A stretch of 64,000 bases of DNA. It comes from Tachypleus tridentatus (Eukaryota > Arthropoda > Merostomata > Xiphosura > Limulidae). The DNA lies in assembly GCF_004210375.1 (NCBI RefSeq), contig NC_134834.1:161591290-161655289 (forward strand), read 5' to 3'. This document shows, piece by piece, positions 1 through 11,699 of this stretch (within the stretch, counting starts at the first letter, position 1; each line of letters opens with the position of its first letter). The notes beneath the pieces were generated by a model, which saw only the letters and a list, made by a program, of their open reading frames with translations, made no database searches and was not told the DNA's origin. A program made the translations under genes and the position numbers.

Positions 1-59
1 TGTGAAGATATACAAGTTGTACCATATCAGATGATGTATTGTTAGAATCAAATCGTATC

Positions 60-375
60 TTCCTGATAGAATACTCGCATTATATTATTGTATTTCTACA
101 CTTTTAGCACATGTGTATGTATGTGTGTGTGTCTTTATATCTATTTTTTTATCAATGTTACTAGGCAATCATTTAAAAAAAAAGATGATATAAAGACACA
201 CACACACATATGTGCTAAAGTTGTGGAAATACAATGATATGATGTGTATTCTATTATATCATAGCTTCCTGATAGAATATTGACATTATATCATTGTATT
301 TACACACCATTAGCACATATGTGTGTGCATCTTCATATCTTCTTTTTTTAAATGATTGCCTAGTAATATTGGTCA
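60..375. repeat. Fold-back repeat with three related arms
   Basis: Three related segments of about 80-100 bp lie side by side: about 60-150 (+), about 152-245 (inverted) and about 276-375 (+). Each contains the landmarks TTGTATTT, TAGCACATRTG, a GT-rich stretch and a T-run. The second and third arms also share GATTGCCTAGTAA near the outer end. The middle arm could form a long hairpin with either neighbour. No coding content or target duplication was recognised. It may be a fold-back MITE or a locally inverted duplication. Confidence 0.65.
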
Positions 376-1209
376 ATAAAACTATTTAACCATCTAATGT
401 TATCATTATAGATTGGTTGAAGTTGTTAAGTTGTACATTTTGTATTATTATTTTTGTAAGATGCTTTATTATACAAACTTAAATTATTTACTAAACTTTA
501 AGGCATCATGTAGGAACAGAGTATTGTAGGTGAGTTCTTCTCATATAGCAGTTAGTGTGAAGAGTTTGACCTTGTAAATATAATATGCTGCACTGGGTTT
601 TAGTTGATACCTTGTGTCATGACATGATTTCTATCGTCAAAATGCATGAGCTTTTGGGCCAACCAGTTAAATTATATCTTGCTAATATTTTTATGTCTTA
701 CAGCTCTTGTTTTTTTTTATATTCAACTGAATTTAATGTTTAAAGATCCATTCAAAGATGTTATTTGTGGGCACTTCTACATTTGTGACATTTTACAGTA
801 TAAAGTTTTATCCAACATGGCTCTCTGAAAACTTTAAGATACAAAAAAAACTGAAAATATTATAACCAGATATACATGTGTATCAGTATACAACAGTGAT
901 GTAACACCTAGTTCCATTTCTAAATTTATGTACTGAGGTTTGCATCACTTCTCTGGAAATCTATGATGTACATATGTTGCTGTGCTGTTGATGCCAAGTT
1001 TTTATGCAAGACTGAAGAAACATAATCTGGAAATTTGGTTAAAGTTTGTATAAAGACATATATTCTTTGAAATTCACTTTGAAGTTTTACAATTTTGTAA
1101 CAATTTTAAAATTTGTCAAAATTCTGTACATATTGGCACTTTAGAAACAACTGTGATACAAGCCATAATTTATCTTATAAAGTTTGTATGTTTATAACTT
1201 TTTTAACAG

Positions 1210-1361
1210 CATTGTCAGATAACGCAGACTGGGCAATGTGTGTTAGCCCAATCAGTAAAGGTATCTGGAACCCAGCCTTGGATCCTGTGCTAGATATGTG
1301 GCAGTCAGTAGTAACCAGTGATGAAGAAACTGATTCTTCCACATTACAGACAAATGAATAT
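1210..1361 (+). CDS. Exon a of the Trp-motif tail gene
   Basis: It has a good acceptor with a T-rich tract before aacag and a consensus donor gtaagt at 1362. It begins at codon phase 1, and 50 full codons follow the split codon. The translation contains DWAMC, GIWNP and LDMWQ followed by an acidic DEETDSS stretch. The other two frames contain stops. Confidence 0.65.
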
Positions 1362-2928
1362 GTAAGTTTAACAGCTTGTAAAGAATTTCATTTATAGCCC
1401 AGTGCTTAAATCCTACCGAAAGAATATAGACCAAATATTTCTGTAAACTGGAAAGGCAAATTGTAATGAGCATTACTCACTGAGAAAGTATTTTATGGAT
1501 ATTCACAAATTGAAACTATCTTAGAACATGTAACATAAAATATTGTTTAAAAACATTTCTACTGTTATATAATTATCTAAGAATGTACTGTTAAAAGGAC
1601 TAAACTATGTACAAATATTTTTAATAATTCAAATTTTTAACTAATTATCAAAAAATCGCTAAAAATACTTGCTATACCAAATTGGCTAGCAAAATTATAT
1701 TTTGTTTTTAATAATGCTGCAATTATTGAATTGTATATATTTTATTTTAGTGTTTTTTCTTCTCTGAATATATGTTTTTTACATATATTTTTGTAATCTG
1801 TGTTGATTGACTAAAGATAAAAAACTTGTAAAGCATCTTTGACTTGTCTATACCATTCTTTAGACCCTTTTTCTTGGTTGTATTAAATTGTGTTGTTAAT
1901 ATTTTTTTATTTTATCATGACTGCCATAGCCCAGAGCTTCTAGTCACTTTTGGAGTTCTGTTGTGGAATAGCAGTAGAAATTCTTTATCTAGTATCTGGT
2001 CAACAGCAAACAGTTCCACATTTGCTGAACCAGTGTTGAATTTGGATAATGCTAATTTGAATGGCACTGAAAGAGATCAGGAAGTATTTGAAGAGTCTGG
2101 GTTTGTTGAGGTAAAATCATTGTATGTTAGCTCAAAAGATTTTATGACTTTAGTAAAACGTAATCACTGAACTATCTTAACAACTTAACTATTTGTTATC
2201 CAAAAATTCCCTAAATTTCAACCATAATTCTTGATATATGTATGAATGGGGAAGACCTATGTTTACTACTTTACTTTATATTTGCCCAGTTATGACATGT
2301 GATAATAGTTCATATGTTCATTCTTCAGTTATTTACTGTGTTCTACCAGAATCCAAACTCATTTATGTAAAAAAAAAGTATTATTGGATTAATTGACTTG
2401 ATATTAAGTTTTCAGAATTTTCAAACCAAAAGATGAGAAAGGTGTTTGTAAGTGAAATGTAATAATTTTAGTTTTAGTTAAACTGTATCTATTGAAGAGG
2501 ATACGAAATCGCGTTCTGATGCATTATATAACTGTATTATGAAAAGATAAATGCCTGGTTGCATTGTATTTTTCTTAGATTAAAAAATGTATTTTGTCAA
2601 TAACTTAATGACACTTTTTTCTTTTGTCATGATGTCAAAAGAATATTATGAAATGGGAAAGATCATGCATTATTCTAATTATAAAAATCTGTTAGTACGT
2701 TCCTGGTAATGCACACCTATCTTACAACATGATAAAAGTCTTAATGTCATTTCAGAAACTTTTATTTATTTCCAGGTTCCAATGCCCCCATCAATTACTT
2801 CAACTCTATCAACTGATAGCTTCAACCTGTTTCAAACCTTTGACATTTGGAACCCTCCATTGATTGCATCTGATATCTCTTCTCCATCTTCATTAGACGT
2901 TTGGTCCAATTTTAGTGTTTTTTCTTAA
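1210..2928 (+). CDS. 3' end of an unidentified gene, C-terminal tail with Trp motifs (three exons)
   Basis: These are three consecutive coding exons (1210-1361, 1937-2110, 2776-2928) of a gene that begins left of the window. Splice sites read ttttttaacag/CA, TAT/gtaagt, cagag/CTT, GAG/gtaaaa and ttccag/GTT, and the frame stays open to a TAA at 2926-2928. The encoded tail of about 158 residues is acidic and rich in Ser, Thr and Asn, with spaced Trp motifs: GIWNP, LDMWQ, LLWNSS, SIWST, DIWNPP and DVWSN. It ends in FSVFS. There is no transmembrane segment or folded domain that I recognise. Trp-centred linear motifs in a disordered tail usually act as docking sites, which is an inference here. 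I considered the cytosolic tail of a TMEM131-type protein but cannot confirm it. The acceptor at 1937 is the least certain splice site; it was chosen because it alone keeps the frame. Confidence 0.6.
1937..2110 (+). CDS. Exon b of the Trp-motif tail gene
   Basis: It is open in one frame only and contains LLWNSS, SLSSIWST and an acidic ERDQEVFEESG stretch. The donor is gtaaaa at 2111. The acceptor is uncertain: cccagag/CTT is the only nearby AG that joins phase 0 from the previous exon without a stop. Confidence 0.55.
2776..2928 (+). CDS. Last coding exon of the Trp-motif tail gene
   Basis: It follows the strong acceptor tttatttccag and stays open for 50 codons before TAA at 2926-2928. The translation is Ser/Thr/Pro-rich and carries the paired motifs DIWNPP and DVWSN close to the C terminus, which ends FSVFS. 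Confidence 0.65.
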   Translation, partial: VPMPPSITSTLSTDSFNLFQTFDIWNPPLIASDISSPSSLDVWSNFSVFS

Positions 2929-3990
2929 TGCCAGTATACTGAAGGTGCATTTTACAGACATTTTCATAAACAACCAAAACAATAACTTGCATAGCACCAT
3001 TTTTATTATTAAAATATTTTTTTCATTTTGAATCATTAGAGAACAAGATAAAATTATGCAACAGTTTTGGTCTCTTCATAATTACCTGTTTTAAATTAAA
3101 CATCTGGTAGCCCATGTATTTTCTAACTTGATAACAATCTAGTTACTAAGTCACTTGCTAATTGTCAGGTTTATCTTCAGCACCATAGAACAGAAGTTGC
3201 TTTAAGTACTTAAGCCAAATGTTTATGTATGATATTTATGCTAAAAATATTTTTTTTATTAAAACAAAAAAAAAAGAAACATGAAAGTGGTGTGTATGTG
3301 TGTCATGCATGTTTCTTTGTTTTGTGTTGTTACAAGTTTTTTTTTCTTGCTGAATTGTTCATGTCAATTATAGCAGGTATAGAATAAATTCTTAAGTTTC
3401 CCTTATCAATGTTAAAAATTATTGGATTTTTCGCAATATAACCAATGAATAGAAAGACTTGAAGTAAGACATCTGTAACTTTACATAGGAATCATTTGTG
3501 GAATTCCTTGAGTCAATACAGTTTTTCAAGCTTAATTTTGCTCAGATTTCTTAAAGATAAATGAAATATAAACTTCTCAAAATGTAATTTTTTAATTTTG
3601 TTTACTTTTTTTTATTACTTGACCATAAGTTCAAGATTTCAGAACTTTTTTTCTTTTTATAAAATATTTGTTGCACTTTCCAGTTGTAATCCAGAGGTCA
3701 TGAGTGCTTATTCCAACAGTCTCTCAACTCTGTACTCTTAATTAATTTTCCATGACTCATGACTGTTTTCTTATATCCTTTTTGGATTTTGTCTGACAGA
3801 TTGGATATCCCCAATGCTTTTTGGTGCTATTACCACAGGCAATCTCTATCAAGACATTTGGATTACATCTAGAAGGTGCTACAAGTTTTGTTTTTAAATT
3901 AAAAACAAGTTTTGAAATTTTCTTGTTTATTATTGTTTTATAGTCTTGATTTTGATTGGCTTTTGATAATTAATGTACTTAATATAATAT
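2929..3990 (+). other. Probable 3' UTR and flank of the Trp-motif tail gene
   Basis: AT-rich sequence with no open frame of note. A canonical AATAAA at 3383-3388 is a candidate polyadenylation signal about 455 bp after the stop, and ATTAAA-like hexamers occur earlier (about 3008). I see nothing else in it. Confidence 0.4.
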
Positions 3991-4013
3991 TGATAGTTTT
4001 GAAGCTATTCCTT

Positions 4014-4146
4014 TGCTTCACCCCAGTGGCACAGTGGTATGTCTAGGGACTTACAGTGCTAAATACTGGATTTTGATACCCATGGTGGGCAAAGCACAGC
4101 TAGCCTATTGTGTAACTTTGTGTTTAGTTCTAAACAAACAAACAAA
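4014..4146 (+). mobile_element. tRNA-derived SINE, family B, with target duplication
   Basis: This 133 bp SINE starts CACCCCAGTGGCACAGTGG (A-box-like) and has a B-box-like GGATTTTGATACCC. It ends in the tail GCCTATTGTGTAACTTTGTG plus a (CAAA)n run. A perfect 12 bp duplication AAGCTATTCCTT flanks it at 4002-4013 and 4147-4158. Confidence 0.85.
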
Positions 4147-4158
4147 AAGCTATTCCTT

Positions 4159-5300
4159 CTATAAAGCACTTCTTCCCAAAACATGCTAATTAAATATCTA
4201 AGATTATGTAATGACTTGTGAGCTTAAAAATACAAATATGTTACAAGATTAATAATGTCATAAATTTTTTTCTATATTAAAAGTAAAATTCTGCAATTTA
4301 GTCAAGTCTTTCACAAAAAAACAACAACAAGCATCTGAGAAAAATATTAAATGATTATTTAAGGTTGTTTTTTTTCTTTTTCTGGCTGAGGCATTTTCCT
4401 TTAAATGTTAATAGATGGATAAAAACTTCTGTTTTATAATAAAATAACATTTTTACTAATGTTAATGTGTTAAGTCATGAATCAGAGTAAAACAAGTTTA
4501 TAATGATAAGTACTCACCGATGGATTTCGTGTTTCAAAAACTTTCATACATGTTGAAGTAATGATGTGTAGAAAAAATGTCATGCATCAAGGTGGTTGTT
4601 GTACTGAAGAACTGAGAGATATATTTGTTAATTTTGCTCTACATAAACGAGGCTTCACTTTGTAGGAAAAAAAGAGAGAGATTATATACAGTAATTGAAG
4701 TGTTTCAGTTTGAGAAGTGTATTGGGAAATATAAGAATTAAAGTAAAGAATGTGACATTATAACCTCCATACAGATAATCTAATTATATCTATATATGCA
4801 CTTGTACTAAATACTATAAACAATAAATGCGAATTTTTCCTGTACTTTGAAAGAAAGTTCACAGAAAGTGGCCCATTGTTATAAACTAATTTGTTTTAAG
4901 CATGGAAAAAAACGTACATATGATTTTTGAAAAATTTAAGTTTATCATCAGTATATTTTGTTAATATTTATGAAAATAAAAGTTCTGTGTTTAATATAAT
5001 ATATAATTTCAACTTGCAGAAAAATGCTTTTACCAATACATACTATTTTAATAATTATCTACTACAAAGTAAACAAAAGCTTTGAGTTAGGTTTTTTAAA
5101 GTTTCAGTTTGGTAATGTATGCAGTCAGATTAGAGTCTGAGCTATAAGTATGTGTTGTTAAATTAAGTACCAGGTTTTATTTTTTGTATTCTTATTTAAT
5201 AATCTGATTTTTGTAGCATGTAATTTTTAGTAGCATTCTAAAAGAAAACATTGCATTGATTCATAATATAAGTTGCATTGTTTTCTTGTATTAAAGGTCA
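4159..5300. other. Intergenic, nothing recognised
   Basis: AT-rich sequence with homopolymer runs. I see no coding signal, RNA gene or clear repeat boundary. Confidence 0.5.
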
Positions 5301-5304
5301 TAAG

Positions 5305-7660
5305 CAGGGGCGTAGATTTTTTACACCCGATGGGGGGGGGGATGATTTTTGCAACCACTTCTGTGGACTGTTCAATTTGCAAATTTGTAATCTCTGATTA
5401 CATGAACCTGAAAGCTGTAAACATGCAATCACAGAGTAATCTTGTTGACATGATACTTCAAGGTTTCCATGTAAGTTTGTATAAGTGAGGTGTTGTGAAC
5501 AGTTTTCAAAATGTCAGTAGAATAAAGATAAATGTGTCACAAATTAACTGCCACATGAATTTATTCCTGCACACTGCACAAAAGATGGCCATTATATTTG
5601 ACAAGGTTACTAATAACTTTCATTGCATGGATTACGTTTTCAATTATTAATAAAATTAGTAATTACCCTTGATAAGTTTATATCTACTGAAAAACTATTC
5701 ATGTTGTTTGATAAAAATAATTAAAATGTCTTTGCAAACTCTTGAAAATTACACATCAATACAATGTAGCACACAGTTATTCATACTTTTCATTGAAGTA
5801 AGATTCATTTAGTCCTCTAGTCTACATGTTCAAAAACCTCCTTTGTGATGATCTGTTTATGAATTATTTCATAAGCTTTTCTGTATTTATCTTGTTGACC
5901 TCATCTTTGTGGGTGTGACAAACTGCCACATGGTTGAAGCAGCACTGAGACATAGTTGAACTTAACCATGTCTTCAACCGTCTTAATGCGGAAAAGCTGC
6001 GTTCACATTCACATTGTTTCACCAGTTTATTGGAAACACTGTATGAACCAAGAAATGTTTCATGGATGTCAAGGTTCTCATCTACATATCGTACACATAT
6101 TGCTTCCTGTTCGACACCTGTAATGTCTTGAGTGCCATCAACCATTAATGCAAAGATTTTACTTTGCTGCACTTCATGTGCTATGTTCCTCAGTATGTGA
6201 TGGCTGAACATCTCCATTATTTCATTCTGAGCCTGGGGTGATGCGAATGTGGTTTTCTTTGACAAGTAGGCTGTCAACTCAGGATCATCCTCTTCCAGGA
6301 GCTTCATTAACTGCAGGAAGTACACCTCCATATCAGTATGTCCACGTAATGCTAAACCTTGACACAGTAAGAAACGTAAACTTCTGAATATTTTGGCTAG
6401 ATTTCTTTTGCATTCTTCCTGCTGCTTCTTTTTTCCATCATGTAGCTGGACAATCACTGGAGTTACATCAAGTGAACCTTCTTGAGGTATAGCGAATCTG
6501 TGCTGAGAGGAGGATTGGTGTTCGTTGAATTTCTGTTTTGCCTTTTTCCAGTTGCAAAAACCGGTATAAATGAAGGTATACTCCACTGGCCTCTCCAATT
6601 TCCCTGTAAAAAGGCCTTTATTTTCTGCCTTGGCACAATGAAAGCATATGACTTTTTTAGTCTGATTGTCAAAATGCAGCCATGGGAACTCATCAAACCA
6701 CTTGCCCTGGAAGTTGATATTTTGAGATTTTGCTTTCTTTGTGGTATTAGTTGTGCGTCTGGATGATATGTATCTATGGAGTGTCAGATTTTTCATTACT
6801 GCACAAACTTGTTTCACAACTATCTGGTGGTTCATGATGCATTGTCACTTGTAGTACCAGTAACTGGCTTGCAGAACTGTCTAATATCGGAAAGTTTCAG
6901 ACGCTTGCTTGTCATAATTGGAATCTGTTTCCCAGATGACTGAACAGGCTAAAATACAGTCTTTATTGAAAAACTCTAATGTAAAACGAACGAAGATAGA
7001 ACAGAATGGAAGTAGGACTGAACTGTACAATGTATTTAAGTCGAACGCGCGAACCTCACAGTGACTACCGAGCCGAATGACCGCCTGGGCATCGCTGGGA
7101 CAATAATGTGTGCTAGTTACAACACAAGTAATTGCAAGTTTCTCGAAAAATACTTAATCACAAATATATTATATTACTGTTAAAGCTCGTCAAAAGGCAA
7201 ACACGTTGTGATATAATGTCTATAAGCACGTCTATTAAATAAAACACCTAAACAAAAACTAGCAATACAATTCAAGTAGAGGCTTCAGGCTGTTGAAATC
7301 GCTCCTTTTGTGTTCTAATTATACAAGAAAATACAATATTTTTACTATCTATGATAGTGGTAAAAGAACCACCATAAAGCACCAGAGGGCGGTAATAATC
7401 TAAAATTTCATGGATTAATGAGGGCCACAAGATAGGTCTGTTGAGCCCTGTTGTAAAATCGAGGCTCGGACTAAATGGAACGGAGGGGATGATGTAGGGC
7501 GCGTCTGGATCCGAGCGGCCCGAACCTGTCGTTAGCTGTACACTATGGTCAGCGTAAGGAGTTCGACAATAAAACCGGCTAGACATGCATAAGAACAAAT
7601 GGCGTAGGAAAACCGCACAATATACACATAAGATTGATGCAGCTACAAGCTTCAAATAGC
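5305..7660 (-). mobile_element. hAT-type transposon, internally deleted, right end unresolved
   Basis: The left end is CAGGGGCGTAG at 5305, a typical hAT terminal motif, and the 8 bases before it are GTCATAAG. The transposase frame (5864-6835) reads towards this end. Beyond its start codon, 6836-7660 is more GC-rich than the surroundings and includes an open but unrecognised minus-strand frame at 7272-7655, so it is probably the 5' non-coding part of the element or a second element. I could not find a matching CTACGCCCCTG end or a second GTCATAAG, so the right limit is approximate. Confidence 0.55.
5864..6835 (-). pseudogene. hAT-family transposase, TTF zinc finger plus DUF4371, middle deleted
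   Basis: The single 323-residue frame shows an N-terminal TTF/BED-like zinc-finger region (about residues 45-110, with WFDEFPWLHF, VICFHC and a final H). A DUF4371-type RNase H-fold start follows (about 140-270, with FLLCQGLALRGH and IFALMVDGTQD), then a hAT C-terminal dimerisation motif (CERSFSALRRLKTWL, about 277-291). Full-length relatives (ZMYM1-like hAT proteins) are roughly twice this long; the step from LGSYSV directly to the dimerisation motif shows that a large central part is missing, including the later catalytic acidic residues. The frame survives the deletion, so a short protein could still be made, but not an active transposase. It is very unlikely to be a host gene. Confidence 0.75.
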
Positions 7661-10450
7661 CTGCCAGATCTAGATCACAGGAGTTTACGCTTGGGAGTGA
7701 TATTTTTTAATTTTATGCTATGTTCAATCTGTTGTGATGAAAATTTTACTTAATCTTACAGTGCGTACAAGACGAAGGTAGATTCTGTGATAGTGCTTGC
7801 AAGTCTTGCATGTATACTTAGGCCTACTGACTGATACGAACTATCGCTTAGATCGAAAAGCTTCAAAGCACGCCTATATTAAAGATGTACATTTCGGCTA
7901 CTGAAAAATCCTACATCTATGCATAATTATGTAATTCGATTGGTAAGAACACGAGAATCACAAGAACAAACACACAATTTGATTGATTTTTTAAAGCACT
8001 GTTTTTCATCAGGACTTCAGATAAATCTTCCAAGTTGTTACTTCTCTATGTTTTGATGTTTCTGAAAGTTCTTTAGAAAATATGCAAGTTTTTGAAAATC
8101 TGGAAAGTATAGATGGTGTAATAGAAAACATAACTGCAACTCACCACAGAAATACAATGATTAAACCTATGATTTGTGTAATAAAAAAAACGAATTTGCA
8201 CTGTTTCTAAAAATAGCAAACAAACTCTAAAAACCCATATAAAATATATCATACATAAAATTTGTTTAATTAAATAGTTAAAACGATATATTTAAAGGTA
8301 CTTTATATAATTGATGTTGAACGTTATTTGATTCAGTTTGAAGTGATATACTGCAACACACATGCAAACGTTTCAATTCTTATTGATCAAATATTTTTAT
8401 CTTGGAGAAACTTATGTTAAAATATGGTGATGCTCAAGATAAAATGTAACTTCAGTAGCATAAATATAAACCATTTTTATACCCCCTTTTTTTTTCTTTA
8501 AGACTTCACTGGGAGTTGTCTTATAATACATGATTATACTCATTATAATATATTACCAACATTTTACACAAACAATCTGACTTTTTTATATATTTTTTTT
8601 TTATTTTTCACCTTACTGGTTCAAAACCAGTGATTTTAAAATTATAAATCCAGGTCTGCATTATTCTGGTCAAGTATTTGTGTATAAAAGGAAAATAAAT
8701 GAATATAGGTATGTGACGAGAGAGAAATTGTCAAAGGGATGTATAGATATGTTTTTCTGCGACACAGATATTTTACTTGTATTTGTTACAAGGCAGTATT
8801 CATTCATTAGTAATATTTTAAAACTTAGTTTTAAAATTTGTAACCGATAATGGGCCAAGTAATAAATATAAACTTCAAAACTCCATTGTTATTTCAGGAA
8901 GTTATGTCGGTGATGATTCTAACTCTTCTATGACTCTTGTTGGAAGGAATATAATTATGTTTGTACTTCACTAGCATAAACCCATCATCCATCATTCTGT
9001 CCTTATACAATGTATAGGTGAAAACTTGAAATATATTTCTCTTAAAATATTTAGATAAAGGACAGACCTTTTTGGTGAGGTAGAAAGCTTGTAGAAAGAT
9101 GAACGATTACAATATAAATGTCTATACAAGTCATTTGATAGTAGTGTAAATTAATAAGATAAACTTTATTTATCATTAAATAAGATGTAATTGTATACTA
9201 CATTGCAACAATGAAACTGTGCAATATATGTGATAGAATAAAGAGACTTTTGAATATGACTTCACATAAGTTTTACGTTCCTGTTCATTGTTGTATTTGA
9301 TATTTCACGTGACGGTGCTTGTTACTTAAACAAAAATGACAGAATAGATATGGATAGTTTAAAACGTGTAAAACGTTTTAATCAATATGTAATTTTACCA
9401 GATCACAATGTTTCTACTAAAATGACTCCACTTTAAAAGCAAATTCATTTGTACTTTTGACATATGCCAGACAACTACAGTGTATGAATTTTTTTTATGC
9501 TTTCCGTCATAGTTTAGTTTCAAAAAGTAATTCTAAATTTCCTTACTCAGCTCACTTTCCCATCACTTGAATTATTACTCACAAAATAGGACACATTTCT
9601 TAGTGATGTTGTAACACTGAAACACTCGTTAGATGCCTTCCTATACTATAAACAATTTTATATTGTTAGCCATTTCTGACAACCATGGGGCACTTTCTCA
9701 TCACAATATGACTTTCGAATTGATGGAATAATTTCTTTACACTGGCGTATGTAGACATTCTAACATTAAGAAAAAGTACACGGTGCTCTTAAATTATTGA
9801 ACCATTTTCTTAATAAGATAGAATAGCAATCACGCCAGATAGTTTAGGTTTACAGTGTGAAGGTGATTACGTTTCAAGTTTCTGTCACTTGCCTTAAATG
9901 GGGTTATGTGAAGAAACTCGCCATAAAAGACGAAAGTTCTGAGAACGGATGTGGTAACATCACGTATCGTGGTGGTCGAACGTTTAAGAATATTTTGAAA
10001 GGCTTTTCTAATTATCTTCCCGGATACTCATATTTGATTGTAATACATGCTTTTTTTTTGTGTTGTCATATCGATTTAATATATTAACAAACATTAGTTA
10101 ATTTCTAAGTTCTTGTATTGATAAACTGTGCTATCGTATTAGTAACGGCATAAGTCTAGCGAGCACATTTTGCGTTAATCCACATCCACTAGAAAGCAAA
10201 TATTTGATATCGGGCTGGTTTGTTATTGCTTTTTATTTTACACTAAACTGTATAAAGTAGGAAAATTTTATTGGATACATATATTTTCAGAAATTATTTT
10301 TAAGTCTCATCTATAATATCAATATTTGAATAGAACAACAATTCACCTATACTGTAAATATGGTATGTAGCATACTATATACAAGAGGATGTAGTGTGCT
10401 GTTTACTTACTACAAAGAACAAGCTAGCAGAAAAGATGAACTATAAATCA
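7661..10450. other. Intergenic, nothing firmly recognised
   Basis: AT-rich, with no gene-like frame. A small palindrome, ACTGGTTCAAAACCAGT, occurs near 8619. A short open frame at about 9857-10087 starts without ATG and has no recognisable motifs. Confidence 0.45.
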
Positions 10451-10689
10451 TTAGAATTTGTATAAAATTCTCACTTGTAAATAAATGATAATAGATGGCA
10501 GCCCCATAGCATGCTTCCGCCCACTATGCTGACAGACGTTTATGGGCGGTGACGGAAGTCGGATCGAATAGTTGAAATAGTTGTTATAACCGGTAAGTTT
10601 TTTTTCATCTTTAAAGAAAAGTTTACTTTGTAAAATCGAATTTACTTTTGTTTGCTTTTTACATATTTCATAATGAAAGTATCTCACCT

Positions 10690-11170
10690 AATTAAAAAAG
10701 ATTAGTATTGATAAATTTATTGTGTGGCGTACACTATACGATACCGAAATTGAGTTTAGACTAAACTATAGTTTTTGGTTGGCTGGGAATATCGAAAAGA
10801 CGGAAGTTCTAATAATACAGCAAAGATCGATGACATTTTGGTATTATACTAATAAATTATAAAATATTTGGTAGTATTACTAACGAGCAACAATAATTCA
10901 CAACAATATAGGTGAAAATAGACTTGGATACTTGAACATTAGTAAACTTGTAGTAGTAGTAGTAGTAATACTATATTATATGAATCTAGCTTTCTTGCTT
11001 ATCTTTGAAGATGAACGCTGTTAAAGATGGGCCTTAATTTTTGTATCAAATCTAAAATTGTTGGTTAACTTTTATGTGCTATGATTAATAGTTAAGTGGT
11101 TTTGTTTATATCACTAAATCTGACATTACCAATATTAGGATAGCGTTACTGTAATTTGTACTGTATAGTA
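10690..11170. repeat. Copy 1 of an unclassified dispersed repeat
   Basis: It shares ordered landmarks with 60770-61150: TTGTGTGGCGTACACTATA, a TTTTGGTATWTACTAAYRAATWA block, GTTAAAG, GCATCAAATYTRARATT-like text and a TAACGTTAC-like block. Divergence is high and there is no coding frame. A (TAG)n microsatellite lies at about 10948-10968. Superfamily unknown. Confidence 0.5.
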
Positions 11171-11289
11171 GTATTAGTTATTACTTTCTTACTATTATTA
11201 TTTATAATAATAAGGAAGTTATTAACAGCTAGTTAGAGTATCCACCCCAAGGACGGAGGTTATGTAAATTCATGATTAATGAAAGGCTA

Positions 11290-11690
11290 TTTCAGGACAA
11301 AGTTTTATTTCCTTATATGTAATTGTAAAAAAATGCGGAGACGCTAATAAAAACTGCAAAATACAAAATATGAAACCGCAAATTTGTATGTATCTCCGTA
11401 TGTACACAGCCAACATTCACAATAATTTTGGTGAGGATACATCAGAACCCACAAAAATAGAAATTGAAAACTGAGGATTCGTATACATCTCCCCATGAAT
11501 CCAATGGCCCTTCATACCAAATTTAGTGAAGATTCGTCCATAGAAGGTGAGGTAGTGATTTAAAAAAAATGCCCATAAAAAACGCAAAACTGAAAATTTC
11601 TATCTCCCCATGGACCTGATGAACTTCCATATCAATTTTGGCAACTATTAGTCACACCCTGTCAATTAGTTACATGGGTATACAACACAA
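11290..11690. repeat. Three diverged tandem units of about 100-120 bp
   Basis: Three successive blocks share a TATCTCC stretch followed about 35 bp later by an AATTTNGTGA-like stretch and a short CAT-CC phrase. They start near 11390, 11485 and 11608. Spacers are A-rich. No frame is open. Looks like an old repeat array or the internal repeats of a retroelement tail. Confidence 0.45.
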
Positions 11691-11699
11691 TACTATTAT

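Noticed and set aside
500-528. Possible small exon ending at TTGTAG/gtgagt
   Set aside because: The phase needed to join exon a reads through an in-frame TAG, so it cannot be coding.
646-828. Open frame upstream of the Trp-motif gene
   Set aside because: Hydrophobic, T-rich translation without splice sites or motifs; typical of chance frames in AT-rich DNA.
7272-7655. Minus-strand 127-residue frame as a gene
   Set aside because: No motif recognised; its GC-rich context and position suggest the non-coding end of the hAT element.
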